Shown: positions 34,850 through 48,013 of the stretch, piece after piece
How the letters are laid out: every line of letters begins with the position of its first letter
Numbering within the stretch: position 1 is the first letter of the stretch
From: Cyathus striatus
Taxonomy: Eukaryota > Basidiomycota > Agaricomycetes > Agaricales > Nidulariaceae
Length of the DNA stretch: 64,000 bases
Reading direction: 5' to 3'
NCBI GenBank assembly: GCA_025738555.1
Contig: JAOVFP010000023.1
Location: forward strand, 1,054,001-1,118,000
Program-made: the position numbers and the translations under genes
Notes under the pieces: model-generated
Database searches by the model: none
What the model saw: only the letters and a program-made list of their open reading frames with translations
Told to the model about the DNA's origin: nothing

Positions 34850-37800
34850 ATGGCCTCTCCCTTGCTCCCACCCAGGCTAGACGTCGAAGACGATTCCCTC
34901 CAAGGCCTCAAAAATGTCCTTGCAGCCGCCAGGAAACTCGAGCCCGCCGCCGTTGCCACCCAAGTCATCTTCATGTCTGCAATTTCCGTGCGTCCCCTTC
35001 TCTCGTGTCCCAACTAAACACATTTCATTGATCATTCAACTTCAGATCCTCACAATACTCACCTTTAACTGCCTCCGGCCAAAGCACAAGGTATTGCTCT
35101 AGAGTCTAGTCTATCGCTCCCCTCATTCGCCTTACCCACCATCTCACAGATAATATATCAACCCAAGTCCAAATATCACCCTCCAGACTTAGCACCACCT
35201 CCCGTCTCGTCAGCTTTCTTTGGCTGGTTCCCTCCACTCATTCACACCCACGATCACGACCTCCTCACATCCCTCGGCCTCGATGCCCTCGTTTTCCTTC
35301 GCTTCCTCCGTCTCCTCGAATGGCTCTTCACCCTCGCTGCCCTTTTTGCCTGCGCCATCCTCATCCCCCTCGACTATACATACACCACCGCACACCCATC
35401 CAAATATTCTGACATTCTCACCCGCATGACTATCCGAGATGTGAAAGGAACCACGCTCTACGCACATGTGGGTGTGACCTACCTCATCACCCTCTCTGCC
35501 CTCTTCCTCATACACGCGTACTGGAAGGCAGTGCATGCCCTCCGCAATCAATGGTTCCGCTCCCTAGAATACACGAGGTCATTCTACGCCCGTACCTTGT
35601 GCATCACGCATGTCCCCAAGACTCTCCAGTCCGATGAAGGTGTAAGGTCCTTGCTGGAGAAAGTGAAACTCCCCTATCCCGCAACTGCGGTCCACATTGG
35701 CCGCAAAGTGGGCAGGTTGCCCGAGTTGATTGAGTATCATAATAATACTGTCAGGCAACTGGAGCAGGTGTTAGTGAAGTACCTCAAGGGCGGTAAAGTC
35801 GGAAAGAAGAGGCCTGTCATTCGCATTGGTGGGTGGTGCGGATGCGGTGGTGTCAAACGTGATGCTATTGATCATTACACGTCGGTAGCTTACTCTAAGA
35901 TTTGTGAACACCCCCTGACTGCATCTCCAGTGCGAAATTGGAAAGAACAGAAGCTGCCGTTCTTGAATACCGTGCAAAAGTCAACACCCGCCGCGCAGAA
36001 ATTTACGGTTTCGTATCCCTCGCTGCCATTCCTTACGCGCACGTCGCGGCTCTCAGGTTAGAAGGCAAGCATCCAAGGGGAATTTCTGTTGAGCTTGCTG
36101 CGAATCCAAAGGATATTGTAAGTTAAACTTGCGTAACTGTAAAGCAATATAAAGGTTAATTTTATAGTAGATATGGGTTAATATAGGCAAATCTCCTGCC
36201 TCTCTCTTTGGCAAAAAGATCGTTGGCTTTTTCTGGCTTGGGCTCATCTGCATCCTCAGTCTTATACCACTCTTCCCCGTAGCAACGCTCGCCAATCTCG
36301 ATGCAGTAAGTCTTCATTCTCCCCTCACCTCACCCCACTTAGCCCTCGTCCTAAGATAACTGCGACCAACTACCTTCCCTTCTTAACCACTTGGTCCACG
36401 CGTAGCACCTGGTCTTACTCTCTCGTCTCTGGTATTCTTCCGCCAGCAGTAGCAGCAGCTTTTTCATTTTTCCTACCGCTCATTATGCGCTGGCTGTCGC
36501 AGTACATGGGTGCAGTAACAAAAAGCAAGTTGGACCGCACAGTCATTGCGCGTTATTTTGCATTTTTGGTCATAAGCCAGTTGATTGTGTTTACGTTGCT
36601 AGGAGTGGTATTTAGTGAGTAAATTTCACATATATAAAAGAGTAGATGTTAATTAAGTTGCATTAGACTCTGTTTTAGAAATAGTTGATGCGATCCAAGA
36701 ACATCGAGCGAATGTGAAAACAATTTTAAACAATCTGGACAGTGAGTGACTGCTTTTTATCTCTTATAGAATTTCACTGACGAATTTCAGAGCTCACTGG
36801 ATCTATCACGCGTACATACGTTAACCAATCTTCGTTCTGGCTCAAGTGGTTTCCGTATGTTCATCTTTGTTCCATCATGGGCTTAATGCTAAGTATGGAA
36901 TCAGCATGCGCGGATTTCTCGTATTCTTCGATCTGGCACAGATTTTCAACTTCCTATGGATTTCATTCAAGACCAGGTAATGGTTGACGTAGAGGTAGTT
37001 TTGTTTTGATGGTGACATCTACGGTACTTAGAATTTTCGGACGGACACCGCGGGACATTCGGGAGTGGACGAAACCTCCTTCGTTTGAATATGCGATTTA
37101 TTAGTGAGTCTGTGTACCCCAATCCATTTATATATACTACATGCTAACGTTGTTTCTAGCTCCAATCTTGTATGTAGAAATATTTTCTCTTACAAAGCCT
37201 ATCTAATGTAATTCTCTAGTTGTTCATGGCAGCAGTGGGCCTTCTCTTTGCACCTTTGGCCCCATTGGTCGCTCTAGCGGCTGCGATAGTGTTCTGGTTC
37301 AGCTCGTGGGTGTACAAATACCACCTGATGTTCGTGTTTGTGACGAAGGTTGAGAGCGGAGGGGTGGGTTTTTGCACCTTCTCTCGTTATCTTATTGATG
37401 TCGGGTTCAGCGACAATGGAATGCAGTGATCAACCGGCTGCTATTCTCCATCATGCTCATGCAGGCATTAATGGTGCTCAGTTCGTCCTACCTTCAACTC
37501 TTATATTCGATTTGGTTAATCCTCTTATAGCAATTGGTCTACAAGACAAATTCCACTCCTTGAAATGGCTTTCAACTATACCACCTCTCATTATGGTCAT
37601 CGCATTCAAAATTTACGTTCATTTCAACTTCAACAAGAACTTCAAATACCATACCCCAACTGAGCAGGAAATTTTGAATGCGGTAATTCATTTGAGCGTT
37701 CGGATGTGCAAGGGCACAAACTTGAGAATAGATTTGGGCATCCAGCGCCGCATGCGGAGCTGTTTACTCTAATGGTTCATGCGAAGATGATACCTTTACT

Positions 37801-38474
37801 GAAGGAAGTGTATAAAGGAAAATTGGGATCTGGGCACGAGCACTGGCCGAAGCAGCGGGGTGGTGTCGGTAGTATTGGAATTGGTGGGAAGGAAAGGAAT
37901 TTGGAGACGGCAGAGGGGATCAAATTTGCGGGTATTGAACAGGTATGTCTGGTTTCTTTTCTTTAGAGAATAAGTATCTGATCATGACAAAATGCGTATG
38001 TAGGCCGAGCTGGAGTACGACCCTACGCAGTATCAGCGTGACGTTGGAGAGGCGCAGGACTTGACATCCGTAGCGACTTCTTCTGTGCTCTCTTCTTATG
38101 GTCTTCCTAAACCAGCATTCTTTCCAATATCTCAAGATTCGGAGGCGAGTCTGAGCGTAGAAGACCCGTACAGAGCATACCTTGCATCCCAGATAACACG
38201 AGATGATTCTAGACAACCACTGGTTCTCCCCCATGCTCCTACATCGGACTCATTTTTTGGGTATCAGGTTTCTAGCTCTGGGTCGAATTTATCAAGTCCT
38301 CCTGCGTACCAAAGCGTACAAGCTGCAGCATATCCTGCTGCATGTCCGACATCTTATCCGCCTGTGCGGAGTCCTCTGCAGCAGCAGTATGTTGCGGGGG
38401 GACTTTCACATCATTATCAGACATTATCACCTGATGATTCAATATCGCAACGGAGTTCACAATTCCGTCCTTGA
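34850..38474 (+). CDS. CSC1/OSCA (TMEM63)-type calcium-permeable channel, DUF221 family
   Basis: A multi-pass membrane protein related to yeast Csc1 and Rsn1, which are stress-gated cation channels. Fifteen exons: 34850-34987, 35046-35090, 35150-35880, 35931-36117, 36171-36305, 36356-36614, 36679-36741, 36791-36854, 36905-36976, 37032-37103, 37160-37169, 37220-37363, 37411-37480, 37531-37942, 38004-38474. Order: N-terminal late-exocytosis TM region (three TM segments with YQPKSKYHPP), a cytosolic RNA-recognition-like insert (TLCITHVPKTLQSDEG... ERTEAAVLEYRAKVN), then the 7TM channel region (IIWVNIGKS... GILPPAVAAAFSFFLPLIMR... RTPRDIREW... YKYHLMFVFVTKVESGG... NRLLFSIMLMQ), and a Ser/Tyr/Pro tail. 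The sum is one base short: near 37685 the frame must slip (VIH to ERSDVQGHKLENRFGHPAP). One exon is only 10 nt. Confidence 0.85.
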
Positions 38475-38819
38475 TTAGGTGAGGTCCATGGCCTGGATAT
38501 TCATTAACATTGTTCATTCAATGTTCTCTTTTCATTTACTTACTTGGATTTTCTGTTAAATTTCTGATGTATGCAATAGTAATAACGATACATTATGTAA
38601 ATACCCACTTTGCAATGTTCTGAGGTTTGCCTTTTGGCTGACGAAACCGAAAAACACCATGCAACTTTAGTTTCCCGAAGGGACAAAGGCTTTGTTTGAG
38701 TCGTAATCCAACTCGTGTACATAAATCATTCTCACATCATATAAAGTCGATATCCTTCCTCCTTGAGTCTGCCTTTCTACCCGAATCTCACTGCACACGT
38801 CTAAGTGCCATAAGCTTTT

Positions 38820-39617
38820 ATGGAGGGAAGCACATCGAAAGCTCATAATCTTGATGCATTCGTGACACACTCCCGTCCACCACCGGATCCATTAGCTACC
38901 TCCCAGGAAATACGCGACCGTGGCTCTATATTCGTGGGCAGCATATACCATGCCTCAAGTCCGGAAGAAGCAAAAGCTCGAATGAATCACCTGAAGAACG
39001 TTGTTCATGGGCAAAAACGAGCCAGTCACGAAATTGCCGCGTGGAGATGTATGGTTCTTAAGAAAGATTGTACCGGGCTCAGAGGACCTGATGATTTTGA
39101 ATTAACCACTGGATACACCGATGACGGAGAAAAGTGGGCGGGGGGCAGGGTTTTGAAAGTTATGCAGACCCAGGAGTTATCGATGCGGTGGTGATTGTGA
39201 GCCGTTGGTGAGTTTCGCTTGCTGCAGCTTCTGAATGTTTTCCTAATTTCGCCGCCTCGTGTCTACTAACATGTTAGGTATGGGGGAGAGCTGCTAGGAC
39301 CCGCACGATTCTCGCATATTGAAACATGTACGCTGGAAGTATGCAAAGAATTCAAACGAAATGAAGAGCTGCGAGAATGCATCGCTACCCTGCGTACTCT
39401 CGATGATATCCTTGCTGACTTGCGTGCTGAACTAGCAAGTTTATCACCCGAGAAGTCAAGTACTGTTATGCCCTCATCTTCTTTGGCAGTTAAGAAAACG
39501 AAACCTGACTACTCTAATATGGACGATGCCAAAATAAAACGGCTCACGCAAGCACGGGAGAATGCAATTAACAGCATAAAAGCACTTCTAGCAAAACGAA
39601 AGAAAGCGGAACAGTAA
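38820..39617 (+). CDS. IMPACT/YIH1-type (UPF0029) protein, one-base frame break
   Basis: The UPF0029 domain is found in Yih1/IMPACT, an inhibitor of Gcn2 activation, and in bacterial YigZ. Here it appears without an obvious RWD domain upstream, so the Gcn2 role is not assured. Motifs: GSIFVGSIYHASSPEEAKA, EIAAWRCMVLKK, TTGYTDDGEKWAGGRVLKVMQ, GVIDAVVIVSRWYGGELLGP and HIETCTLEV, then a Lys-rich C-terminal helix. Exons 38820-39207 and 39278-39617 (intron 70 nt). The frame slips by one base near 39174: MQTQ then GVIDAVV would be continuous with one more G in CAGGAG. The total is 728 nt, one short of a multiple of three, so an assembly deletion is likely. About 242 residues. Confidence 0.82.
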
Positions 39618-41049
39618 ACGAGGCACTACGATTAAGAGTATAAGCTAATATTGGCTAGAACGTGCATTCAATTCTTGAGTTCTGAAGGTATTCACGTTCC
39701 CTACTGCAATCAGACGGAGCCATAATTCTGTCCGGCGCCAGCACTCCTCTTCCCCTCTTTCTGTTTCTTTTCTGATCCATAGTGAGGGTCGTTGACTCTA
39801 AATGCAGGATCCGTACCTCGCACCTGCTATACGTCGTCCTGCCAAGACCGGCGAAGGTCACTTCTGGACGTGAGTATATTGTCGAGTCAAGCGTGGAGGT
39901 GTGGGGCACCATATCGGGAGGTGTCTCAGAAGTTCTGGCTCGGGACCCATTCAGATTCCACTCGTTGATAAGCAGACCCCAAATAGCTTCCGTCTGGAAT
40001 TTACTGTGTGACAGCATCCTAACAGGAGAGCAGTTGCAGGATAGTTCATTACTCTCGCCAGGATAGGTACCCTGCACACAGATGGGCCGCGGGTTCGCTT
40101 CCACCTCAAGTACCACAATTATGCACGCCCCACATACTTCTCTTTCGATCTTCGCACCACTCTCATTATATGTGTCTAGGACACTTTTTCCGTAAAATCG
40201 AGGATCACTTCATGTACGTTGCCGACATGTTAATCGATGTGGAAGCTTTAGGTGGCGACAGTATTTGAGCGTTCCATAGGGCTTTTTAGCGAGCTCGTCT
40301 TCCGAATATCGAACTACCACTTAAGTACATGGTTTCACTGACTTTGAAGCATGCAAGGCTTCATACACCGAGACGGTAAACAATCATCGCCTACGCCATC
40401 AAATGTATATATTGTGCACGCTAGCATCCTTGAACTTACGAAGGTATGTTTCTCGCTAAGTTGATTTCAGCTTTATCAGATAGCACGGGTCATTTTCGGC
40501 CTCCGTAAATCAGGAGATTATGAGGGAAGGCTTTCAACATTCAACCAGCGCGCTCCGGGCAACCCTAACACACTGTAGACAGTCAATCATCGTCGTGCCA
40601 TTACCGATTCTACCGTAACCTCGCTATTGACTCGGGACCAGCTGTAGGTTTAATCAAGATATTTCATTGCTCCCGGGGGGAAATCTGAATTTGATGACGT
40701 TGAGACTTTGAGTTTCATAACGATGAATGCTTGGATACTTCAGGGGCTGAACACAATAACATTTTACAATTCATGGACTAGAATATGGATCAGGATATGG
40801 GTATCCGAAACTAGGGTTGTCGAAACATTCACTCCAGTATGCTTATAAAACAAGAGTCTGAATATATAACAGCTTAAAATTATGCACTGCGGTAATTCTA
40901 ACAGCGAAGTTCATTAATCACGGCATGCATCTTACCCTAGTCCTAATATACCGAATAAACAAGTGCGAAAATGGGACGAACTCTACAGATAGTTCGATAA
41001 GTATGGTATATTGTTGTCCATTGCCGATAAACATTACAAGGACAATCGA
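39618..41049. other. intergenic, no recognised gene
   Basis: Between the convergent ends of the IMPACT-type and RER1 genes. A 153-codon open frame on the minus strand (40116-39655) has no recognisable motif and overlaps an equally open plus-strand frame, so it is not called. No repeats or RNA genes were noticed. Confidence 0.4.
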
Positions 41050-41914
41050 TCACTTCGCCCCTCCATAGCGTGCTTTGCGACCAATATCGAATGGAACATA
41101 TTTATACTTGATCATATGTCTAATGATAAAGCATTAAGTAAAGTGTCTTATAACTATGTTTGAAACCACGTACTGGATTTGTCTGCGCATAGTCAATGCG
41201 AACAGCACGAAGAAATAGACAACAAGAATGGGCCAGTATACAGGAACGTCAAACACCTCAGAGAAGGTGCAGAATAATGAGATAACAGAGGCCCGCGTAG
41301 CGGAAAGCCTAAAACAGCTCAGAAGTAGCGCGGAAGCGTCAAGGTCAGAGTGCTTACCAAAATTGCCATTCAGGCAAACGCCTCACAAAAGGCCTGAACT
41401 CGTCATCGCGTTGAGAAGGAAGGGGGCTAACACCCGCCTCCCCACCTTCTTCAATTTCGTCCGCCATTAAGTCGTCCTGGAGGGATGGGTCGAATTTCGG
41501 TTGTAGGAATGCCAGTAAGAGATTCAGGAGATAGATTGCGTGTGCATCTACGGATGTTAGTCCAAAATATCATGCTATGTGGTAAAATGGGACTCACAGC
41601 ATACTTTAGGATTAAGTGGAATATGACATAGTTAATATAAGGAATGAGGACAAATTGTGTCTACTAACCAATATACCACTGCCATGGCTTAATGTAAGAT
41701 CTGCAAGCGCACAGGCATAAAACGAGAAACTTACGCCTTGGGCCAACACAATTCTTAGCATAAACACAAACAGAAGACCGCCAGTTACTAGCCAACGATT
41801 GAGAACATGGGGTGTCCAGCGGTCGAGGATCTGTTGATATTGACGTTGCAACTTGGTATACTGGAGCGAGATGTTTTGCATGGGCGTAGAATCTGTGCCT
41901 GAGTCGGACATCAT
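41050..41914 (-). CDS. RER1: Rer1, ER retrieval receptor
   Basis: A Golgi membrane receptor that returns escaped ER membrane proteins in COPI vesicles. Exons (minus): 41914-41735, 41678-41669, 41603-41598, 41547-41358, 41308-41174, 41119-41050, exactly 196 residues, the family's length. Motifs: [40 protein letters not shown] (TM), [48 protein letters not shown] (TM) and [20 protein letters not shown]. The second and third exons are only 10 and 6 nt. Skipping the 6-nt exon would lose two residues of the conserved WYI-V-x-YA stretch. A second ATG follows directly (MMSDSG). Divergent from the kinase gene across 283 bp. Confidence 0.92.
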
Positions 41915-42197
41915 CGTATTCGTTATAAACGTCAAGAGGTCGCTGTGAGGGGAGAAGTAGGGGGAAGGGAAATAGGAGGGGGACGGCTGGAGACTTGGTG
42001 GACAAGAGTGGACACGACAACACAACACAAAGTTGTTCACGGTGGGCGGCAGTGAGTCGTGTAATTTTGTTGTGACATGTCACATCCACGGCAAGCTCCG
42101 TACATATTCAAGACGACTTACCGGCCCGGGCGGCGCAATCTCTCCTTGGGCCACCTCGACAACATGACCTCTCTCGACTTCACATTGAACTTGCTGA

Positions 42198-43245
42198 ATG
42201 GCTGCCGTTGAGCACATCGTATCTCATATTTTATATCATTTTCAAACGTCCCAAAAGCCGTTGTTTGTAGCTTTACAAGGTCCCCAAGGATCTGGGAAAT
42301 CTTACCTGTCCGCTCGTGTCCAAGAACACCTATCCAAAGCCCCCCACTCGCTTCGTGTTGCGGTCCTATCTATAGACGATCTCTATTTACCTCATGAAAG
42401 TCTGAAGTCTCTCGCACTCAACAACCCTACAAATCCGCTTTGGCGCGGTCGTGGGCAACCTGGAACGCACGACATCGACCTTGGAATAACGATTCTAACT
42501 TCGTTGAAGCAGGGACAGGCGGATGTCGAATTGCCTAGGTTTGATAAAAGCCTATTTGACGGTGAAGGAGATAGGTTGCCAATGGATGGGACTGGAACAG
42601 TTATCAAGCAACCGCCCACTGTCGACGTCGTCATTATGGAAGGTTGGTTCGTCGGGTTTCATCCAATTCTGGCGACAGAACTTGACGAACGGTGGAACGG
42701 CATCTGGAAAGAAGAAAGAGAAATCCTCTCACTTACCGAAGATATCGTCGGACATAAAGAAGACATATTGGCTGTCAACGACAAGCTGAAAGGTTATGTG
42801 CAGTTGTGGCAGTTTTTCGATGTATTTATCCAAGTAAATATTGTTTCGTTCACAGTAACCCTAGGTTTTGTTAATTTCTCTCCCATTTAGTTACAGCCAC
42901 TTCAACTTACTGAATCTACAGCTGTAGCAACTTCCCGTTATAGTGTTGTATATAAGTGGCGACTGGAACAAGAGCACGCCATGAAAGCAAAGAACGGTGG
43001 TAAAGGCATGCCTGATTCGGCAGTGAGATTGTAAGTTGGCACACCAGCTCCGTTTAAAATACCTAGGCTCATGGACGCACACTATGACCTTCAGGTTTGT
43101 TGATCGTTATATTCCCGGTTATGTTTTCTTTGGCGATACTTCTTCTGCCACCACGAAGTCGGGAGGTATTTCCCGTTGGATGGATAAGAGTCTAATTATC
43201 ACGATTGACGAAGGCCGGAATGTAGTGCGATGTAGTAGGTTTTGA
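42198..43245 (+). CDS. Tda10/D-glycerate 3-kinase-type P-loop kinase
   Basis: Exons 42198-42833, 42891-43030, 43095-43245, 308 residues. Walker A is LQGPQGSGKSYLSARV (near residues 26-41), followed by VAVLSIDDLYLPHE (Walker B-like Asp pair), NPLWRGRGQPGTHDIDLG, ELPRFDKSLFDGEGDR, VVIMEGWFVGF, QLWQFFDVFIQLQPL and RWRLEQEHAMK-like YKWRLEQEHAM near the C-terminal third. This is the pattern of plant glycerate 3-kinase and yeast Tda10. Photorespiratory glycerate kinase is a plant role. In fungi the substrate is less settled, so kinase class is sure and substrate is inferred from family. Intron phases join in frame and the total is divisible by three. Confidence 0.85.
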
Positions 43246-44392
43246 TTTAATCCAAAACACGGTTATGTTAAACCGCGCTGCGGGGTTGCTATTATTGGCT
43301 CTGAGATAGGCATGGCAAAGCACGACAGCGCCATTCAAGTTCTATATTATGAGGCTGCCTACATAACGCAATTATGTACCAGGCCCTCTATATGATTATA
43401 TGATTATAATCAGACATTGCACAGGCTTTTGACTGCGGATTTTCATTCAACTCGGCCTACGTCCTTTGCCATAAGGAAAGTCAATTTGTTTCTCGCTTGC
43501 TTCTCTCCGTTTGGTATGGGAAACCCTGTCAAGGCCATATAATCTCACCTAGATCTATACAGCTCTGTCGGCTTCCGCATGATTTGAAAATCATCGTCCT
43601 CACGGGGCAATTTGTACCTATAACAGTCACAAATCAGAGTCATAAACCAACCTCGGTTAAGCGGTGGGGTCCTGGTTTCAGTGGCTCGGGGCCGTACAGC
43701 CTTCAAACTAGGCGCGTCCCGATAGAAAATGAGGCTAAATTTCGAATGGCTATATGTATGTAAATAAAAGCCAGCTGCCCGTACGAAGTACAAACAAGTA
43801 GTACATATGAGCCGTTGTATTGTATTAAGTATTAGTCAAGAAAGAAGCAGTTGATAAGTACGCAGTAAGTAATATGTGTTCCGTTGTTACATAACTTCAG
43901 TCTTCGAGCTTCATCTTTAGCCTCAATCTGTTAAACATTTACTTATCCGTTTCTTTGTGACACCGATGGTAAGTAGATCCGTCCGTGACCGCTACGGACC
44001 GAGCTGCTATTCCCTTCTAAATATAACATAGACAAATACATGACCGACCGCGCACCTCTGTCCGAGACTCCGAGCATTTTGGACTTGGGACTTGGCATCG
44101 ATTTTCATGTCCAAAAGCTAATGTCAAGCATTTCAAAAGTTTGTGAAACGTGGCTCGTCGTATATCATATATCATGTAAATCGTAACACTTTATCATATC
44201 CTAAAACACGCAATATGAAGGCGCTATCTATTTCTTATCTACTCTCAGGCCGGGTCAGGCTCTATCTTTCCCAGGAGCTGGAAACACCCTCCGGGTTCCG
44301 CCCGATTAAACTACTCTAGCAACTTCTACCGTTGACGCACTGCTGAAACCTAAACTTCACTCACCTGATCCCTTCTTTTTGTAAATCCGAAT
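43246..44392. other. intergenic, no recognised gene
   Basis: About 1.1 kb between two plus-strand genes. The open frames are short, with no motif. The final 100 bp (CT-rich, ending just before the ATG at 44393) is probably the leader of the acetyltransferase gene. Confidence 0.4.
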
Positions 44393-45261
44393 ATGTCTGC
44401 TTACGGTGCAATTTCACGTCCATCTGCGGGGCGAGCGCTACCGTCATCTTTGTGGAGCAGTGCAAAATCTTCTCGTGGATACATTACGATTCATCACATC
44501 AGTCTTGCCACCGCCTCTAAACATGAAGGACTAATTGATTATCTTCATCTGGTTTTCTCTCAGGTTGTGGAAGATGGTATGACGTATCCGCAGGAAGGGG
44601 ACATGACGAGAGATACCTTCGAGGCATATTTCTTTGGAGCTGACGTGTTTGTTGGGATCATTGGAGGAAAAGACATGGATGATATCACTGAGACAGAGAT
44701 AGAACTTGATATACATTCATCGAAAGACCAAAGAACATGGGAAGACTCTGTTGCCGGGTTCTATTATGTGAGTAGTGCCAGTCTCCAATGTGAATGACGA
44801 CAACCAAGATAACTTAAAAAATATTCCAAAGGTGAAACCAAACTATCCTGGTCGTTCATCCCATGTAAGTGGTAATGAACGAAATAATTAGTTCATCTAC
44901 TGAATCGCTTAGATTTGCAACGCAGGCTTCGTAGTTCCACCAAAACATCGCGGGTCTGGATACGGATCCACGCTGGCTAGGTCTTATGTTTATTATGCTC
45001 CAAAGCTCGGATATCAAGCAAGTGTTTTCAATCTCGTGTATGTGAACAACATTGCATCCGTCAGGTAGGACTTTCTACTGGCTTTGGAGGGCTGTCTGAC
45101 TTCATGTTCATAGGATATGGGAAAGATTAGGATTCACAAAGGCCGGCAGGATTCCACGCGCTGGGCGTCTCATAAAAGCAGATGGGAATGAAGAAGAATA
45201 CGTCGACGCGTGGGTGTTTTATAAGAGCTTCATGAAAGACAGCAAAAACAGCGAAACATAA
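44393..45261 (+). CDS. GNAT-family N-acetyltransferase, Mpr1/Ppr1-like
   Basis: Exons 44393-44767, 44832-44864, 44913-45064, 45114-45261, 235 residues. The C-terminal half has the GNAT core: FYYVKPNYPGRSSHICNAGF, VPPKHRGSGYGSTLARSYV (acetyl-CoA pyrophosphate loop, R-G-x-G-x-G-like) and YVNNIASVRIWERLGFTKAG (motif B with N-x-x-S-x-x-x-W). The KPNYPGRSSH...CNAGF run is that of yeast Mpr1 and fission yeast Ppr1, enzymes that acetylate azetidine-2-carboxylate and proline-derived toxic intermediates and protect from oxidative stress. The substrate here is inferred from that resemblance. There is no targeting signal of note. All introns are GT-AG and phase-consistent. Confidence 0.83.
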
Positions 45262-48013
45262 GGGTGAAAGATCAGTACCTCACTACCAAAATAGCACGTT
45301 CAATTTTCACCTTCACAGCGAACTCGTTCTCTATGTCTGATCTGCTAAAATTATAGAGGTATACCTAATAGTCATTGAGCATCTGATTGGAAATTCGGTA
45401 AACGGAGAAAAAGTGCTTGAAGTCAGAAGTTTAAGAGTGTACAGGTCAGTGGTCAGAGGCTCGAGAGCTCACCTGACAGTGAAGACCTATATCTTATCAC
45501 CGCAGATTGTGTCAAACTCTGCTACAGTGCGAGAAGTAACAGCTCTTCTAAGTCACTGAGCTCTCACGGCGACAGGCATCAAACGAAGTACTTTATCCCA
45601 GTCCTTGCGTTAAGTCCAGGTACGATGCACAGCATGCGAAGACGAATCCAGCCTAACCCCACGGATCTCCTGATGGGGAAAGCAAAGTTCTTTGCTATAT
45701 CAAGTCAAAATATCACCGAGCTGCGTAACTGGAGCTGTACGTTGAACAGCAGGAAAATCATATAGCTTTGGTTGATCTGTTGAGATAAAATGTTACTTCA
45801 AAACAAAAACAAGCTCCGGCGGCTGGCGTCCTGAAGTATTCAAGAACCGAAGAGTGCACAGGCCCCAGGTGGAGTACCAATGCCTTCCCGCGACGAAGAT
45901 AGTCCGGAACGCAGTGGATCACGCAGGCCTCGGGTGCATATGTCCGAAATGTGCAGTTTGTACAGGGTCCAACATGCATTTGAAGCAAGGTGTTCGTTTG
46001 TGATGAAAATTCATCCTCATCGTATACTATATAGTTATATAGCACGTGAGAATTGCAGCGTGGATTCACACTCTATCCGGACACGATGCAGATCGTGTTT
46101 TCGCGGGACAAGTGCTCTCAAGTACCCGTTATCATGTGAACACGAGTTTAGAGTCCCCTTCACGAAACGAGATAACTGTCTTGCTTGTTTGAAACGATGG
46201 CTCTACGTGAGCCTCTACATTCGATCGAAATGGAGAGACAAGTTGCTGAAATGCTTGCACGCGCGAGGCTGAAACAGGTCCTATTTGCCGAAAAGAAAGT
46301 ATTTTAGAACATTTGTATGTCCAACGTTGAAGTCCGACGCAGATGAGATATGATGAGAATCAAACTTGAAAAATGCAAAGCACGGTGTCACAGACTCCGT
46401 TTCAGGAAATAACGACGGCATTGAGGCCGCACGCCACCGCTCGTTGTCAGAGGCACGCGCAAGTATACGTTCAACGTTCAGCATTTATACTACAGACATG
46501 CAAGAGGGGATAGGGACGCTGATCGGTGGTGCGCGCCGATGGGTGCCGGCAGGTGACAAGTTTGAATGATACTTCAGATACTCGGGAATCTTACGTTGAT
46601 TCATCTAGGATCGAACGAAGGCGCAGAAGACGTGCAGTTAGAACTGGATATACTTACCTAGTTACGTACAGTAGATACAGTGTTGACTGGACGGCTAGCG
46701 AAGGCGTGTAACATTAGCGAAAGGGCTCAGAAAGCTGTTTCAGCGAGGCAAGGCAAGTTGTGATGAACAAGAACTTGCTATGAATGATGAGATCGAGACA
46801 ATGTGGGGGTGATGAAAGTTGAAGTATTGATTTGAGGAAACCAACAAATGACGATAACAACAAGACGGTGAGAAAAGAGGCTACAGGAGAGACAATTGAG
46901 AAGCCCGCTGTTGCGCGTGGCAAGGATAACGAAACGACAGCGGCGGTGTCAGTGGATTTGGATGGGCACTTGGGCTAAAACAACAAGACGGTTGCTGTAC
47001 TCGGAGAAGGGTCTGATGGCGGTGCGGAATCGACTACGGATGAACAACTGGTTGAGGTGTAGATGTGACTGGATGATGTACGGATAACACAGGGAATCGA
47101 ACAGCAGGAGAATGGTCAGATAACTTAGAGACAGACGGACGAGATTATTCGGCGAGAGTGTGACAAAGAAGGCTGTTCGAAAGAGTCGGGAGGGGGGCGT
47201 CGGGAGCGGGCGGATAATGAAATGAGTCGGGCTTACACAGGCGGGAGGGTTACCTTATCCCCAAACGGGGAACTGCGGACACACAAAGTAAAAAATAGAA
47301 TGACTAAGTGTGACAGAGGGGGGCTAGGGGCCGTCTCCATCGAATCCGGCTTTTTGGATCTGTGACGTGCGGAGGGCTGTGCATCCCCCGAGCAAAGCTC
47401 CACTATCGCCGTTAGGGGTAGGAGAGGTACATATAGCGGGGTTGACATGGAATGAGATGCACAACTGACCATCCACTCGCACATCCGCCCAGCTACGTGC
47501 AACCCACCGCAGTCCGTAGGGTAACCCTGAGCACTGCTAAAAGCGACGCCGGCATTCGTTGACTAGTGCACGTTGGCATTTTCCGGAATCTAGAATAAAG
47601 CAGAATAAAGGAAAGAAAATACCATAGGTGAGTCTTTGTGGAGGATAATAGGATAATGGGATGTGTGTATGTGACATGTGTCACGGTGGGAAGGCGTGCT
47701 TTGTTTGTTGTTTGGCAACAAAAGCGTGGCGAGTTATCGAATCTTTCGGGGAAAGAAACAGGCCAACGAGACTTGCCACGGGGGGACAAATTTTTTTTTT
47801 TTCACAATGAATGCACGGTGGCACTCCTCGCGCTAAGACGCTTTCTCTTCCGAGCATCTTGTGCTGGAAGCATTCCTCTCATGTCCCCAGGCAACGTTGT
47901 TGTTTCCCCTTCCATACTTAATCTCCCCTCCTGCCCTTCTCCCATCACTAACACCCCCCCCTTTCCAGTTCATTTTTAATCCACATATCCCCCACCCCCC
48001 CATACCCTCCTCC
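45262..48013. other. long intergenic region, no recognised gene; right part is probably the cyclin promoter
   Basis: 2.75 kb. Open frames such as 45880-46272 (+) carry no motif. The right third turns pyrimidine-rich on the plus strand, with a T12 run near 47791 and C-runs just before the ATG at 48014, as expected for a fungal promoter and leader. A long upstream region fits a regulated cyclin gene. No tRNA or repeat was noticed. Confidence 0.4.

Noticed and set aside
39655..40116. 153-codon minus-strand frame
   Set aside because: No motif, an overlapping open frame on the other strand, and no supporting splice sites. Could be chance.
45880..46272. 130-codon plus-strand frame, Cys/Arg-rich
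   Set aside because: Arg/Cys/Ser composition fits a random frame; no motif.
47085..47110. Minus-strand TTCGATTCCC resembling a tRNA T-arm
   Set aside because: No matching acceptor, D or anticodon stems within 90 nt.
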